From Faecalibacterium prausnitzii (lineage in GTDB: Bacteria; Bacillota; Clostridia; Oscillospirales; Ruminococcaceae): a DNA stretch of 64,000 bases. Position numbers and translations under genes: made by a program. The stretch is from NCBI RefSeq assembly GCF_003287405.1, contig NZ_PRLD01000001.1, positions 248,001 through 312,000 on the forward strand, given 5' to 3'. Below are positions 17,783 through 27,234 of the stretch, in pieces. The number at the start of each line of letters is the position of its first letter. Position 1 is the first letter of the stretch. Under the pieces are notes generated by a model, which was not told the DNA's origin, made no database searches, and was given only the letters and a program-made list of their open reading frames with translations.

Positions 17783-18738
17783 TACAGCATGAAATGCACG
17801 TCTGTCCGCAATTGCGGGCAGGCGTTTTTTGTTGGGTCAAAACTTGCGCCGCTGCCGTCCCGCAGCGCTGCCCGGGCTTGCAGGTGCAGCACATCCACGC
17901 CCTGCTGCCAGCAGCTTTGCAAAAGGGCCGTGCACTGCGCCGCAAGCTGTTGCTGCTGCGCCTGCGTGGGCAGCGGGCTGTGGGCGGCACGCTGACAGTC
18001 CAGCCGCACAAGTACCTGCGCCTTTTGCAGGGTAACTGAAACGGTGCAGCGCCGGATGCCGATGCGCTCCCCTTCCAGCCAGAGCTGCCGGGTGCCGTCT
18101 TGTTCGGTAAGCAGACGGTACACCTCGGCCTGCTCCGGGGACAAAAGCGTATTACCCACCACAGTGTGCAGAACACCGCCCTCCTGCAAAGACACCTCTT
18201 CCGCGTTCCACCGGAGAATGGGCAGAAGCCCCTGCTCTGTGTGCTCATACAGCCGGGGTGCGGTGGGCGCTGCGGTCTTTAGCTGTGCCATCAGGGCGTC
18301 CGGTAAAGCGGCCTGTGCGGCAAGGCGGTCTATCTCCCCTTCGGCGCAAAGCAGCCTTGCCGCCGTGCGTCCGCAGCCGCGCCGCAGCACAAGCTGTTCG
18401 TATTCTGTTAATAAGGGTTCTTCCGCTTTTGACAGAAGCAGGTAATCACACAGGCGGTAGCTTGCGGTTTGGGGCAGTGCCTGCTCTGCCGCATCCAGTG
18501 CCCGCTCCATCGTTTGGCCCTCTGCCTGCACAAACTGCAATGCAGCAGTGACATCGGCAGCATCGGCGGCGGCCTGCGGTGCCTGATAAAGCAGCCCTGC
18601 CTGATACCCCTGTTCGCTCTGTGCCAGATACACTGCCCGCACCATGCTTTTCTCGGTGCTCTCGCACCGCAGGAACAAAAGGCACCACCCTGTCAGCAGT
18701 AAAAACAGCAGCAGCTTGTAAGATTTTGCGTTTCTCAT
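17779..18738 (-). CDS. Ger(x)C-like spore germination lipoprotein
   Basis: A 319-residue protein in third position of a gerA-type operon. The N-terminus is a hydrophobic signal (KLLLFLLLTGWCLLFLRC) with a cysteine at residue 25, but the residue before it is Arg rather than the usual Gly or Ala, so lipidation is uncertain. The rest is a soluble exported domain; family members of about 370 residues are usual, so it is somewhat short. In spore formers the C subunit is a lipoprotein of the germinant receptor in the spore inner membrane. It overlaps the permease gene by four bases. The call rests mainly on operon position and topology. Confidence 0.6.
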   Translation of the reverse strand: MRNAKSYKLLLFLLLTGWCLLFLRCESTEKSMVRAVYLAQSEQGYQAGLLYQAPQAAADAADVTAALQFVQAEGQTMERALDAAEQALPQTASYRLCDYLLLSKAEEPLLTEYEQLVLRRGCGRTAARLLCAEGEIDRLAAQAALPDALMAQLKTAAPTAPRLYEHTEQGLLPILRWNAEEVSLQEGGVLHTVVGNTLLSPEQAEVYRLLTEQDGTRQLWLEGERIGIRRCTVSVTLQKAQVLVRLDCQRAAHSPLPTQAQQQQLAAQCTALLQSCWQQGVDVLHLQARAALRDGSGASFDPTKNACPQLRTDVHFMLY

Positions 18739-19523
18739 GGCTGCACCTCAGCTTCCGGCTGCTGCCAGAGCAAGCGGATGGCGGCACACAGCATGGCCGC
18801 CCGGTAGACAGCGCACAGCAGCCACAGCAGCAAAAGCAGCGCATCCATGCGGGAAAAGCTGCCGCTGCTCCACGCCCGCAGCAGCTCCAACCGGGGGTAT
18901 GTGCCGCTGCCAAACAGCAAAGCGCCGCCCAGCAAGGCCGCAGCCTGCACCGCAAAGCCCCATACCGGCAGCCAGACCGTGCGGCGAACAGACCGGGCGC
19001 TGCACAAAAGGGCTCCGGCAAAGTATTCTGCATAGACCGGTACGCTCCAGTTTGTTCCAGTCGGCTGTGCCGGGGTGAACAGCCGGTACCAGTGCAGCTG
19101 TCCTGCAAGCCCAAGCAGGCAGATAACGCCGCCCACGGCTACAAACCACCACAGCACCCGCGCCGAGGCATTCCAGCTTGCGGGGCGGATGCCCCACCCC
19201 GCCCAGAGCAGCAGCGGCAGAAAGCCCAGCAGCGCCATGGAGGAAAACTCTGCCGCGCACAGCCCTTGTGCCTGCACGATGATGTGTGCCAGCTCCATAA
19301 AAAGCCCTGCTGTCAATGCCAACCGTACCGCGAAGGAGGGTGCTTTGTTCAGCAGCGCCGCCGCAGCCAGCGCTGAAAGAATGCACAGGCACACCGTGCT
19401 GACTGCGCCCAGCCACAGTGCCCGGCGCACCGGGACACCCTGCGGGATGCCATCTGCCAGCGCTGCTGTGACCACGCTGAGGGTCAGCGCTGCTGGGGTA
19501 AAATATCCTGCTTTCTGCTTCAT
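18735..19523 (-). CDS. GerAB-like membrane protein, shortened
   Basis: A 262-residue integral membrane protein with about seven hydrophobic segments, in second position of the gerA-type operon. Germinant-receptor B subunits belong to the APC permease superfamily and have about 360 residues with ten segments, so this copy is clearly shorter. It overlaps the A-subunit gene and the C-subunit gene by four bases each (ATGA), so all three are translationally coupled. Function as a receptor subunit is inferred from the neighbours; sequence similarity is hard to judge by eye. Confidence 0.55.
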   Translation of the reverse strand: MKQKAGYFTPAALTLSVVTAALADGIPQGVPVRRALWLGAVSTVCLCILSALAAAALLNKAPSFAVRLALTAGLFMELAHIIVQAQGLCAAEFSSMALLGFLPLLLWAGWGIRPASWNASARVLWWFVAVGGVICLLGLAGQLHWYRLFTPAQPTGTNWSVPVYAEYFAGALLCSARSVRRTVWLPVWGFAVQAAALLGGALLFGSGTYPRLELLRAWSSGSFSRMDALLLLLWLLCAVYRAAMLCAAIRLLWQQPEAEVQP

Positions 19524-20980
19524 GTCTGCCGCTTCCCCCTCTCCCGTTTTTGCCAGATATTGAACCCGTGCCGGGACAGCTGCTGGTAGTTGCGGCGCAG
19601 AACACCATCCTCGGAAAGCGGCTGCTGTGGGAACGGATGCGGCGCAAGGTATGGCACGCCCAGTGCTTCGGTGCTGACGATACTGAGCAGAAAGCCGAAA
19701 AACGCCGCTGCCAGCCCTACCGGCCCGGCAAGCCCTGCCAGCAGCACCGTGCCGATGCGCAAAAGGGTGGCGGGCTCATACAGTCCCGGGGTGACAAAGA
19801 CCGCAATGGCCGTAATACTAGCCACAAAGATGACCGGGGTGCTCATAAGCCCAGTGGCAATGGCGGCGTCTCCGATGATGAGCGCCGACACCAGACTGAC
19901 CGAGTGCCCCAGCGACTGCGGCATCCGCAGCCCGGCCTCCCGGATGATCTCTAAGATCAGGATCACCAGCAGCATCTCGGCAAAAAGGGGCAGCGGCGTA
20001 GCCTTTTCGGCTGCTTCGATCTTATACAGCAGCTGCGGGGGCAAAAGCTCCGGCAGATACACCGCCACGCACACAAAGACCCCCGGTAAGAACACCGTAA
20101 GGTAGAAAGAAAAATATTTCAGCACCCGCAGAAAAGAGGAAAACGCCGCCGTAGAAGCGTAATCATCCAGACACTCGAACTGTTCACTAAAGAGCGCCGG
20201 CAGCACCAGCGCTGAGGGGCTGCCGTTGACCAAAATTACCAGCTTGCCCTCGCAGAGCTTCGCGGCGGCGACCGCCGGGCGCTCGGTATAGTGTACCGGG
20301 GTGAACAGCCGCGCCTTGCCGGGCAGCAGCCACGGCACAAAATAGCTGGAATCCAGCAGCAGCTCCGGCCTTGCACTTTGCAAAATGGCACGTACCCGGC
20401 GCACCATGGCGGGGTCGGCACGGTCCTTGCAGTAGCAAAGGGCGTACTCTGTATTGCAGCAGGTGTGCGCCTGTGCAGCCTCCTGCACAAGGGTGTCGGT
20501 GCGGACAAGACGGCGCAAAAGGCTCAGGTTCACCCGCAGCAGATCGGTAAAGCCTTCCCTGCTGCCGCGCAGATTGCCCTCGCCGGATGGCTCTTCCACA
20601 GAGCGGAACTTGAGCCCCTGCACCGAAAAAACAATACCGCTGCTGCATCCCTCTAACAGCAGCACAGCCATGCCGGCTGTCAGCCGCGCTACGAGCTGCG
20701 GCAGATCCTGCACTGGGGCGCTCTCAGCCGGAAAAGCCGAACCGTGCAGGATATGCGCATAGGCCTGTGTGCCGGTAAGCCGGACAGAAGCAGACTGGCG
20801 TCCGGCAGCGTCCAGCAACAGTTCCCAGAGCGAATCTAAGCTTGCCATGCCGTCAAACATTACGATACATCCCGGACAGCCATATAAAACGATCTTCTTC
20901 GCATAATAATCTGCCGACTTGCCAAACCTAGCATCAAGCGCGGACAGGTTTTCCGCAAGGCTTTGCGAAAGCTGCTGCAC
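19520..20980 (-). CDS. GerAA-like spore germination protein
   Basis: A 486-residue GerA family protein (A subunit of a germinant receptor). The N-terminal half is soluble (QQLSQSLAENLSALDARFG, later LVNGSPSALVLP). The C-terminal half holds the membrane region with the family hallmark EIIREAGLRMPQSLGHSVSL followed by ALIIGDAAIATGLMS, then PGLYEPATLLR. The chosen start is a GTG eight bases after AAGGAG; an ATG one base upstream is out of frame. The length matches normal family members, so this subunit looks intact. It starts an operon of three and is divergent from the DUF421 gene. Confidence 0.85.
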   Translation of the reverse strand: MQQLSQSLAENLSALDARFGKSADYYAKKIVLYGCPGCIVMFDGMASLDSLWELLLDAAGRQSASVRLTGTQAYAHILHGSAFPAESAPVQDLPQLVARLTAGMAVLLLEGCSSGIVFSVQGLKFRSVEEPSGEGNLRGSREGFTDLLRVNLSLLRRLVRTDTLVQEAAQAHTCCNTEYALCYCKDRADPAMVRRVRAILQSARPELLLDSSYFVPWLLPGKARLFTPVHYTERPAVAAAKLCEGKLVILVNGSPSALVLPALFSEQFECLDDYASTAAFSSFLRVLKYFSFYLTVFLPGVFVCVAVYLPELLPPQLLYKIEAAEKATPLPLFAEMLLVILILEIIREAGLRMPQSLGHSVSLVSALIIGDAAIATGLMSTPVIFVASITAIAVFVTPGLYEPATLLRIGTVLLAGLAGPVGLAAAFFGFLLSIVSTEALGVPYLAPHPFPQQPLSEDGVLRRNYQQLSRHGFNIWQKRERGKRQT

Positions 20981-21063
20981 ATCTATCACTCCTTTGTATG
21001 TGCAGTATGCCCGCTTTGCCGCAGCGGAATACGCCGCGCACACCGCACCGGGAGGGTTTGTGC

Positions 21064-21756
21064 ATGAAACTGCTGCTTTGCCGCACCATTATCCTGTATC
21101 TCTGCGTTTTGTTTGCCATGCGGCTGATGGGCAAGCGTCAGCTGGGAGAGTTGCAGCCGGAGGAGCTGGTATCCACCATCCTGATCTCCAATCTGGCGTC
21201 CATCTCCATTGAATCGGAGGATGTGCCAATCACCGCCAGTCTTATCCCGCTGTTCCTCATTGCGGCGCTGGAACTGCTGGGTTCAGTGGTGAGCTTCCGC
21301 AGCCAGAAATTCTTCAATTTTCTCTCCGGGCGACCCAAAACGGTCATTCTGGACGGAAAGATCGATCAGAACGCTTTGCGGATGCTGCGGCTGACCACCG
21401 CTGACCTGATGGAGGCGCTGCGCGGCAAGGATATCTTTGACCCACGCAGGGTGTCTTACGCCGTCATTGAAACGAACGGCACATTGTCGGCGGCGCTTCG
21501 CCCGGAGCAGGAAGCAGCCACCCTGTCCGACTTGCAGCTGAAGGTGCAGCAGACACAGGCCACCATCCCCTTTGTGCTGGACGGACAGGTGCTGGAGGAT
21601 AATCTGCGCTGGTGCGGCAAAGACCGTGCGTGGCTGGAACGCACCGCCACGGCAAACACGGTTTTGCCACAGGAGATCTTACTGCTTATCGGCAACGAGA
21701 CCGAGGACTATTTTCTGCTGAAAAAGGAAGGCCGTCAGCCGGGAGGGAAACGATGA
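21064..21756 (+). CDS. DUF421 (YetF-like) membrane protein
   Basis: A 230-residue protein of the YetF/DUF421 family. About three membrane helices occupy the first 80 residues, and the family motif MGKRQLGELQPEELVSTIL is clear. The cytoplasmic part contains RPKTVILDGKIDQNALRM. Family members occur in spore-forming Firmicutes, sometimes in the spoVA region; their activity is not established. GGAGGG precedes the ATG. The gene overlaps the DUF4363 gene (stop and start share bases) and is divergent from the gerA-type operon, with only 83 bp between the start codons. Confidence 0.88.
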   Translation: MKLLLCRTIILYLCVLFAMRLMGKRQLGELQPEELVSTILISNLASISIESEDVPITASLIPLFLIAALELLGSVVSFRSQKFFNFLSGRPKTVILDGKIDQNALRMLRLTTADLMEALRGKDIFDPRRVSYAVIETNGTLSAALRPEQEAATLSDLQLKVQQTQATIPFVLDGQVLEDNLRWCGKDRAWLERTATANTVLPQEILLLIGNETEDYFLLKKEGRQPGGKR

Positions 21757-22121
21757 AGCGGATCTATGCGTGTATCCTGATCGTAGCTGCGCTGCTGGGG
21801 ATATCTCTTTATAGCAGCGGACGGGTGCAGGGCTTTGCGCAGGACATCTCGGCTGACTTGGACTGCGCCCTTGAAGCTGCGCGGCAGAAGGATCTCCCCA
21901 CTGCACGGCAGGCGCTTGCCGAGGGCGCAGAGCTGTGCGACACCATGCGCCAGACCATGAGCCATCTGTTGCGCACTGCTGACTACACAGAGCTGGAAGC
22001 TGCACTGCGGGCGGCGGACGGATACCTTGAGCAGCAGGCCACCGAGGATGCGCTGGGCGAGCTGCGCCGCGCACAGGTAGAGGTGGAGCGGCTGGAATGG
22101 CTTGCCCGGCGGCTGGTGTAA
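21753..22121 (+). CDS. DUF4363 small membrane-anchored protein
   Basis: A 122-residue protein with one N-terminal membrane segment (IYACILIVAALLGISLYS) and a helical exterior domain rich in Ala, Glu and Leu. Position and pattern match DUF4363, which is commonly found next to DUF421 genes in Clostridia. Its function is unknown. It overlaps the DUF421 stop codon and probably depends on it for translation. Confidence 0.7.
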   Translation: MKRIYACILIVAALLGISLYSSGRVQGFAQDISADLDCALEAARQKDLPTARQALAEGAELCDTMRQTMSHLLRTADYTELEAALRAADGYLEQQATEDALGELRRAQVEVERLEWLARRLV

Positions 22122-22136
22122 GCGGCACGCAAAAAA

Positions 22137-22172
22137 GGAGAGCGGCTCCGAAGAACCGCCCTCCCACAATTC
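22137..22172 (-). terminator. Terminator of the butyrate operon
   Basis: Arms GGAGAGCGG (22137-22145) and CCGCCCTCC (22156-22164) form a 9-bp stem with one mismatch. On the minus strand it is followed by TTTTTT, so it mainly stops transcription coming from etfA. It may also end the DUF421-DUF4363 unit. Confidence 0.7.
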
Positions 22173-22209
22173 AGGCTATGCTATTGTAAATATGCTCGGG
22201 GACAGATGA

Positions 22210-23304
22210 TCACAGAGCAGCCTTTGCTGCCTCGATCTGCTTGATCAGCTCGGGCACGACCTTGAACAGGTCGCCCACGATGCCGTAGTCTGCAACACCA
22301 AAGATGGGAGCACCCTCGTTCTTGTTGACGGCGATGATGCACTCAGAATCCTGCATACCGGCGGTGTGCTGGATGGCACCGGAGATACCCAGAGCCACAT
22401 AGATCTTGGGGTGCACGGTCTTGCCGGTCTGACCGACCTGATGGTCAGCGGTCATCCAGCCTGCATCGGTGACGGCACGGGAAGCGCCCACGACACCGCC
22501 GCCCAGAGCGGCTGCCAGCTGCTCGGCCAGCTCGATGCCCTTGTTGACATCCTTGCTGATGCCACGGCCCACGGAGACGATGACATCTGCGCCGATCAGG
22601 TCGACCAGCTTCTCAGCGGCCTTCTCCACGCTCAGCACTTCGGTCTTGATGTCCTCAGCGGTCAGGCTGAAGGCGGGCTTGACGATCTGGCAGGCATCAG
22701 CCTTGGCCTGATCGAAGGGAGCCTTCTTCATAACGCCGGGACGCACGGTGGACATCTGGGGACGGAAACGGGGGCAGATGATGGTAGCCATCAGATGGCC
22801 GCCGAATGCGGGACGGGTCATCTTCAGGTTGCGGTCTTCCATATCGAACTTCTGCTTGGACAGGTCGATGGTGGAGCTCTCCTTCAGGAAGTCGATGTAC
22901 TTTGCAGTGTCGATATCCAGATGGGTAGCGTCGGCGGTCAGGCCGGTGTGCAGACGGGCTGCGCAGCGGGGGCCGAGGTCGCGGCCGATGTTGGTAGCGC
23001 CGATCAGCAGCACCTCAGGCTTGTACTCGTTGACCATATCGCACACGACCTTAGCGTATGCGTCGGTGGTGTAATTCTTCAGCAGGGGGCTGTCGCACAC
23101 CAGAACCTTGTCGGCACCGTAGCCGCCCAGCTCCTTGGCAATGCCCTCCACGTTGTCGCCCAGCAGCAGGCCGGTGACCTCGCAGCCCAGCTCGTCGGCC
23201 AGCTTACGGGCCTCGCTAACCAGCTCGAAGTCAGTGGACATCAGTGCGCCCTGGCGCTGCTCGCAAAAGACCCATACGCCCTTGTATTCGTTAAAATCAG
23301 CCAT
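22210..23304 (-). CDS. etfA: Electron transfer flavoprotein, alpha subunit
   Basis: A 364-residue EtfA. With EtfB it forms the flavoprotein that works with butyryl-CoA dehydrogenase, in Clostridia usually as an electron-bifurcating complex that reduces crotonyl-CoA and ferredoxin at the expense of NADH. The C-terminal FAD-binding region reads VSVGRGISKDVNKG, GASRAVTDAGWMTADHQVGQ, GKTVHPKIYVALGISGAIQH. It is the last gene of the operon and follows etfB by 21 bp. No N-terminal ferredoxin extension is present. Confidence 0.95.
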   Translation of the reverse strand: MADFNEYKGVWVFCEQRQGALMSTDFELVSEARKLADELGCEVTGLLLGDNVEGIAKELGGYGADKVLVCDSPLLKNYTTDAYAKVVCDMVNEYKPEVLLIGATNIGRDLGPRCAARLHTGLTADATHLDIDTAKYIDFLKESSTIDLSKQKFDMEDRNLKMTRPAFGGHLMATIICPRFRPQMSTVRPGVMKKAPFDQAKADACQIVKPAFSLTAEDIKTEVLSVEKAAEKLVDLIGADVIVSVGRGISKDVNKGIELAEQLAAALGGGVVGASRAVTDAGWMTADHQVGQTGKTVHPKIYVALGISGAIQHTAGMQDSECIIAVNKNEGAPIFGVADYGIVGDLFKVVPELIKQIEAAKAAL

Positions 23305-23325
23305 TGTAATCCTATGCTCCTTTCA

Positions 23326-24120
23326 TCAGATCAGGTGCTTCTTGGCCAGGATGCCAGCCAGCTGGGCAGCAACATCGTCGCCCTGCAGCATGGTGCCTGC
23401 GCCCTTCTGCGGAGGAGTGAAGGACTTAAAGACGTTCGTCGGAGAACCCTTCAGGCCAATGGTGTCCACCTCGATCAGCGGATCGTCCTTCAATGCGTTG
23501 TAGTCGAACACTTCCATGGGCTTGTCGTAGCAGGTAAAGATGCCGTTCACGCTCATGTAGCGGGGGTCGTTCAGCTCCTTGATGCAGGTCAGCAGGCAGG
23601 GAGTCTGCACCTTGACCATCATGTAGCCGTCCTCCAGCATACGCTTCACGGTCAGCGTGTTGCCATCCTTCTGGATGTCGGCAACGTAAGTGACCTGCGG
23701 CAGATGCAGCTTTTCAGCGATCTGGGGGCCGACCTGTGCGGTATCGCCATCGATTGCCTGACGGCCGCAGAACACAACGTCCTCGGGGCCAACGCCGATC
23801 TTGTTGACGGCAGCAGCCAGGATCTGGCTGGTTGCAAAGGTATCGGACCCGCCGAACTCACGGCCGGAGACCAGAACGGCCTTATCAGCGCCACGGGCCA
23901 GCAGCTCACGCAGCATACCCTCTGCCGGCGGGGGACCCATGGTGACAACAACGACTTCACAGCCGGTGGCGTCCTTCAGCTTCAGAGCAGCCTCCAGAGC
24001 ATTCAGGTCATCGGGGTTGGTGATGGTTGCCATGGATGCACGATCCAGAGTGCCATCGGGCTTGACGGACACCTTGCCGGAGGTATCAGGAACCTGCTTT
24101 ACACAAACAATTGCTTTCAT
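23326..24120 (-). CDS. etfB: Electron transfer flavoprotein, beta subunit
   Basis: A 264-residue EtfB. The N-terminus KAIVCVKQVPDTS and the mid-section GPPPAEGMLRELLARGADKAVLVS with FCGRQAIDGDTAQVGPQIAE are diagnostic of the family. It pairs with EtfA for electron transfer to Bcd. It lies 17 bp after bcd and 21 bp before etfA, so the three are probably made in matched amounts. Confidence 0.95.
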   Translation of the reverse strand: MKAIVCVKQVPDTSGKVSVKPDGTLDRASMATITNPDDLNALEAALKLKDATGCEVVVVTMGPPPAEGMLRELLARGADKAVLVSGREFGGSDTFATSQILAAAVNKIGVGPEDVVFCGRQAIDGDTAQVGPQIAEKLHLPQVTYVADIQKDGNTLTVKRMLEDGYMMVKVQTPCLLTCIKELNDPRYMSVNGIFTCYDKPMEVFDYNALKDDPLIEVDTIGLKGSPTNVFKSFTPPQKGAGTMLQGDDVAAQLAGILAKKHLI

Positions 24121-24137
24121 TGTAACTCTTGCCTCCC

Positions 24138-25307
<1,170 letters not shown>

Positions 25308-25368
25308 CGCTATATCCTCCTAACAGGTCTTTTTTCATTTACCGGAATAGCCCGGTGCAAACAAATTC

Positions 25369-25397
25369 CTCCCGACTGCTTTCCCCGCAGCCGGGAG
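25369..25397 (-). other. Intercistronic hairpin between hbd and bcd
   Basis: Arms CTCCCGACTGC (25369-25379) and GCAGCCGGGAG (25387-25397) pair over 11 bp with one mismatch. A T-run (TTTTTT, minus-strand AAAAAA side) lies about 40 bases away rather than directly behind the stem. The position within an operon suggests RNA processing, partial termination or protection of the downstream transcript. Confidence 0.55.
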
Positions 25398-25413
25398 AAA
25401 TGTTTATCAGAAC

Positions 25414-26286
25414 TTACAGCTGGTCAACCGGGGTCTTGGTGCGGTCTGCGTTGTAAACGTAGAAGCCCTTACCGGTCTTGCAGCCCAGATTGCCGCCGCG
25501 CACCATCTTGCGGATCAGCGGGCAGGCACGGTACTTGCTGTCGCCGGTCTCGTTGTACAGCACGTCCATGATGGCCAGGCAGATGTCCAGACCGATGAAG
25601 TCGCCCAGTTCCAGAGGTCCCATGGGGTGGTTAGCACCCAGCTTCATAGCGGTGTCGATGCCGGCGATATCAGAAACGCCCTCCATCTTGATGAAGGCAG
25701 CCTCATTGATCATGGGGATCAGGATGCGGTTGACCACAAAGCCGGCAGCCTCGTTGACCTGAACGGGGGTCTTGCCGATAGCAACGGAGATCTCCTTGAT
25801 CTTCTCAACGGTCTCAACGGGAGTGTTGCAGCCGGCGATGACCTCGATCAGCTTCATGCGGTCTGCGGGGTTGAAGAAATGCATACCGATCAGGGGACGG
25901 GTCAGACCCTTGCCGATCTCGGTGATGGACAGAGAAGAAGTGTTGGAAGCGAAGACGCACTCGGGCTTGCAGATCTTATCCAGCTCGCCGAAGGTGGTCT
26001 GCTTGACCTTCATATCCTCGAAAGCAGCCTCAACGACCAGATCGCAGTCTGCGCACAGATCTTCCTTCAGGCCCGGGGTGATGGCGGCGACGATCGCGTC
26101 AGCCTTCTCCTGGGTCATCTTTCCCTTAGCGACCAGCTTCTCGTAGCCCTTCTTGATCTTTGCCAGACCATTCTCGGCCCACTCCTGCTTGATGTCGCAC
26201 AGAGCAACGGTGTTGCCCTCAACCTGTGCAAATGCCTTTGCGATGCCCTGACCCATAGTGCCAGCGCCGATAACACCGATCTTCAT
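25414..26286 (-). CDS. hbd: 3-hydroxybutyryl-CoA dehydrogenase
   Basis: A 290-residue NAD(P)H-dependent enzyme that reduces acetoacetyl-CoA to 3-hydroxybutyryl-CoA. The Rossmann motif GVIGAGTMGQGIAKAFAQ starts the protein, and HFFNPADRMKLIEVI contains the catalytic His of the His-Glu pair. NEAAGFVVNRILIP leads into the C-terminal dimerisation domain. The ATG at 26286 follows GGAGAGATTTCCT; a longer reading is unlikely. It is 39 bp after crt. Confidence 0.96.
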   Translation of the reverse strand: MKIGVIGAGTMGQGIAKAFAQVEGNTVALCDIKQEWAENGLAKIKKGYEKLVAKGKMTQEKADAIVAAITPGLKEDLCADCDLVVEAAFEDMKVKQTTFGELDKICKPECVFASNTSSLSITEIGKGLTRPLIGMHFFNPADRMKLIEVIAGCNTPVETVEKIKEISVAIGKTPVQVNEAAGFVVNRILIPMINEAAFIKMEGVSDIAGIDTAMKLGANHPMGPLELGDFIGLDICLAIMDVLYNETGDSKYRACPLIRKMVRGGNLGCKTGKGFYVYNADRTKTPVDQL

Positions 26287-26325
26287 AGGAAATCTCTCCT
26301 TTAATATCAAAAATTATGTAATGGA

Positions 26326-27111
26326 TTAGTTGTTGGTGAACACTGCCTTGGGCTTCGGTTTCTCACGGGACAGGAAGCAGGCCATGCCTTCCTTCTGGTC
26401 GTGGGTCTCGAAGCAATCGCCGAACAGCTTCTCCTCGACCTCAACAGCCTTCTCGATGGGCAGGCTGATGCCGTCGTTCATTGCCTTCTTGCAGTTGCGC
26501 ACAGCAATGGGAGCGTTCTTTGCGATCTTGCCGGCCAGCTTCAGGACGTTCTCCATCAGCTCAGCCTGCGGATACACGGCGTTGACCAGACCAATGCGGT
26601 AAGCTTCGTCAGCCTTGATGTTCAGAGCAGAGTAGACCAGCTGCTTTGCCATGCCCATGCCGACCAGACGAGCCAGACGCTGGGTACCGCCAAAGCCCGG
26701 GGTGATGCCCAGACCGACTTCCGGCTGACCGAACACAGCGTTGTCAGAGCAGATGCGGAAATCGCAGCTCATAGCCAGCTCGTTGCCGCCGCCCAGTGCA
26801 AAGCCATTGACGGCTGCGATGACGGGGATGGGGAAATGCTCGATCATCAGGAACACATCATTGCCCAGCTTGCCGAAAGCTTCGCCTTCTGCCTTGGTCA
26901 TGGTGCTCATGGAGCCGATATCGGCACCGGCAACAAAGCTCTTGTCGCCTTCGCCGGTCAGAACAATGCAGCGGATAGTCTCCTGATCGACTGCCTCAAA
27001 AGCAGCCTTCAGGTCAGCCAGAACCTCGGGGTTCAGGGCGTTCAGTGCCTTGGGACGGTCGATGGTAATGATCTCAACAGCGCCCTGCACCTCGGTTTTT
27101 ACAAATGCCAT
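26326..27111 (-). CDS. crt: Crotonase (3-hydroxybutyryl-CoA dehydratase)
   Basis: A 261-residue enoyl-CoA hydratase-fold enzyme that dehydrates 3-hydroxybutyryl-CoA to crotonyl-CoA. Signature IAAVNGFALGGGNELAMSCD carries the oxyanion-hole glycines and a catalytic Glu; the second Glu region is FGQPEVGLGITPGFGGTQRL. The start at 27111 follows GGAGG by eight bases. A 123-bp gap with a long hairpin separates it from thl upstream. Confidence 0.96.
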   Translation of the reverse strand: MAFVKTEVQGAVEIITIDRPKALNALNPEVLADLKAAFEAVDQETIRCIVLTGEGDKSFVAGADIGSMSTMTKAEGEAFGKLGNDVFLMIEHFPIPVIAAVNGFALGGGNELAMSCDFRICSDNAVFGQPEVGLGITPGFGGTQRLARLVGMGMAKQLVYSALNIKADEAYRIGLVNAVYPQAELMENVLKLAGKIAKNAPIAVRNCKKAMNDGISLPIEKAVEVEEKLFGDCFETHDQKEGMACFLSREKPKPKAVFTNN

Positions 27112-27157
27112 TGTGAAAACCTCCATTTCATACAGTTCAGTTTTTTCAAAACAGCCC

Positions 27158-27199
27158 CCGGAACGCAGGAGGGCTCTCCGGTTCCCTCCGGCGCTCCGG
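27158..27199 (-). other. Large intercistronic hairpin between thl and crt
   Basis: Two 16-base arms at 27158-27173 and 27184-27199 pair with two mismatches around a 10-base loop, giving a very GC-rich stem. On the minus strand it precedes a TTTT run by about eight bases. It could work as a partial terminator or as an RNA-stability element that makes thl mRNA more abundant than the rest. Confidence 0.6.
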
Positions 27200-27234
27200 G
27201 TCTGTGGTTCAATCAGGATTCAGAGAAAAAGTGC

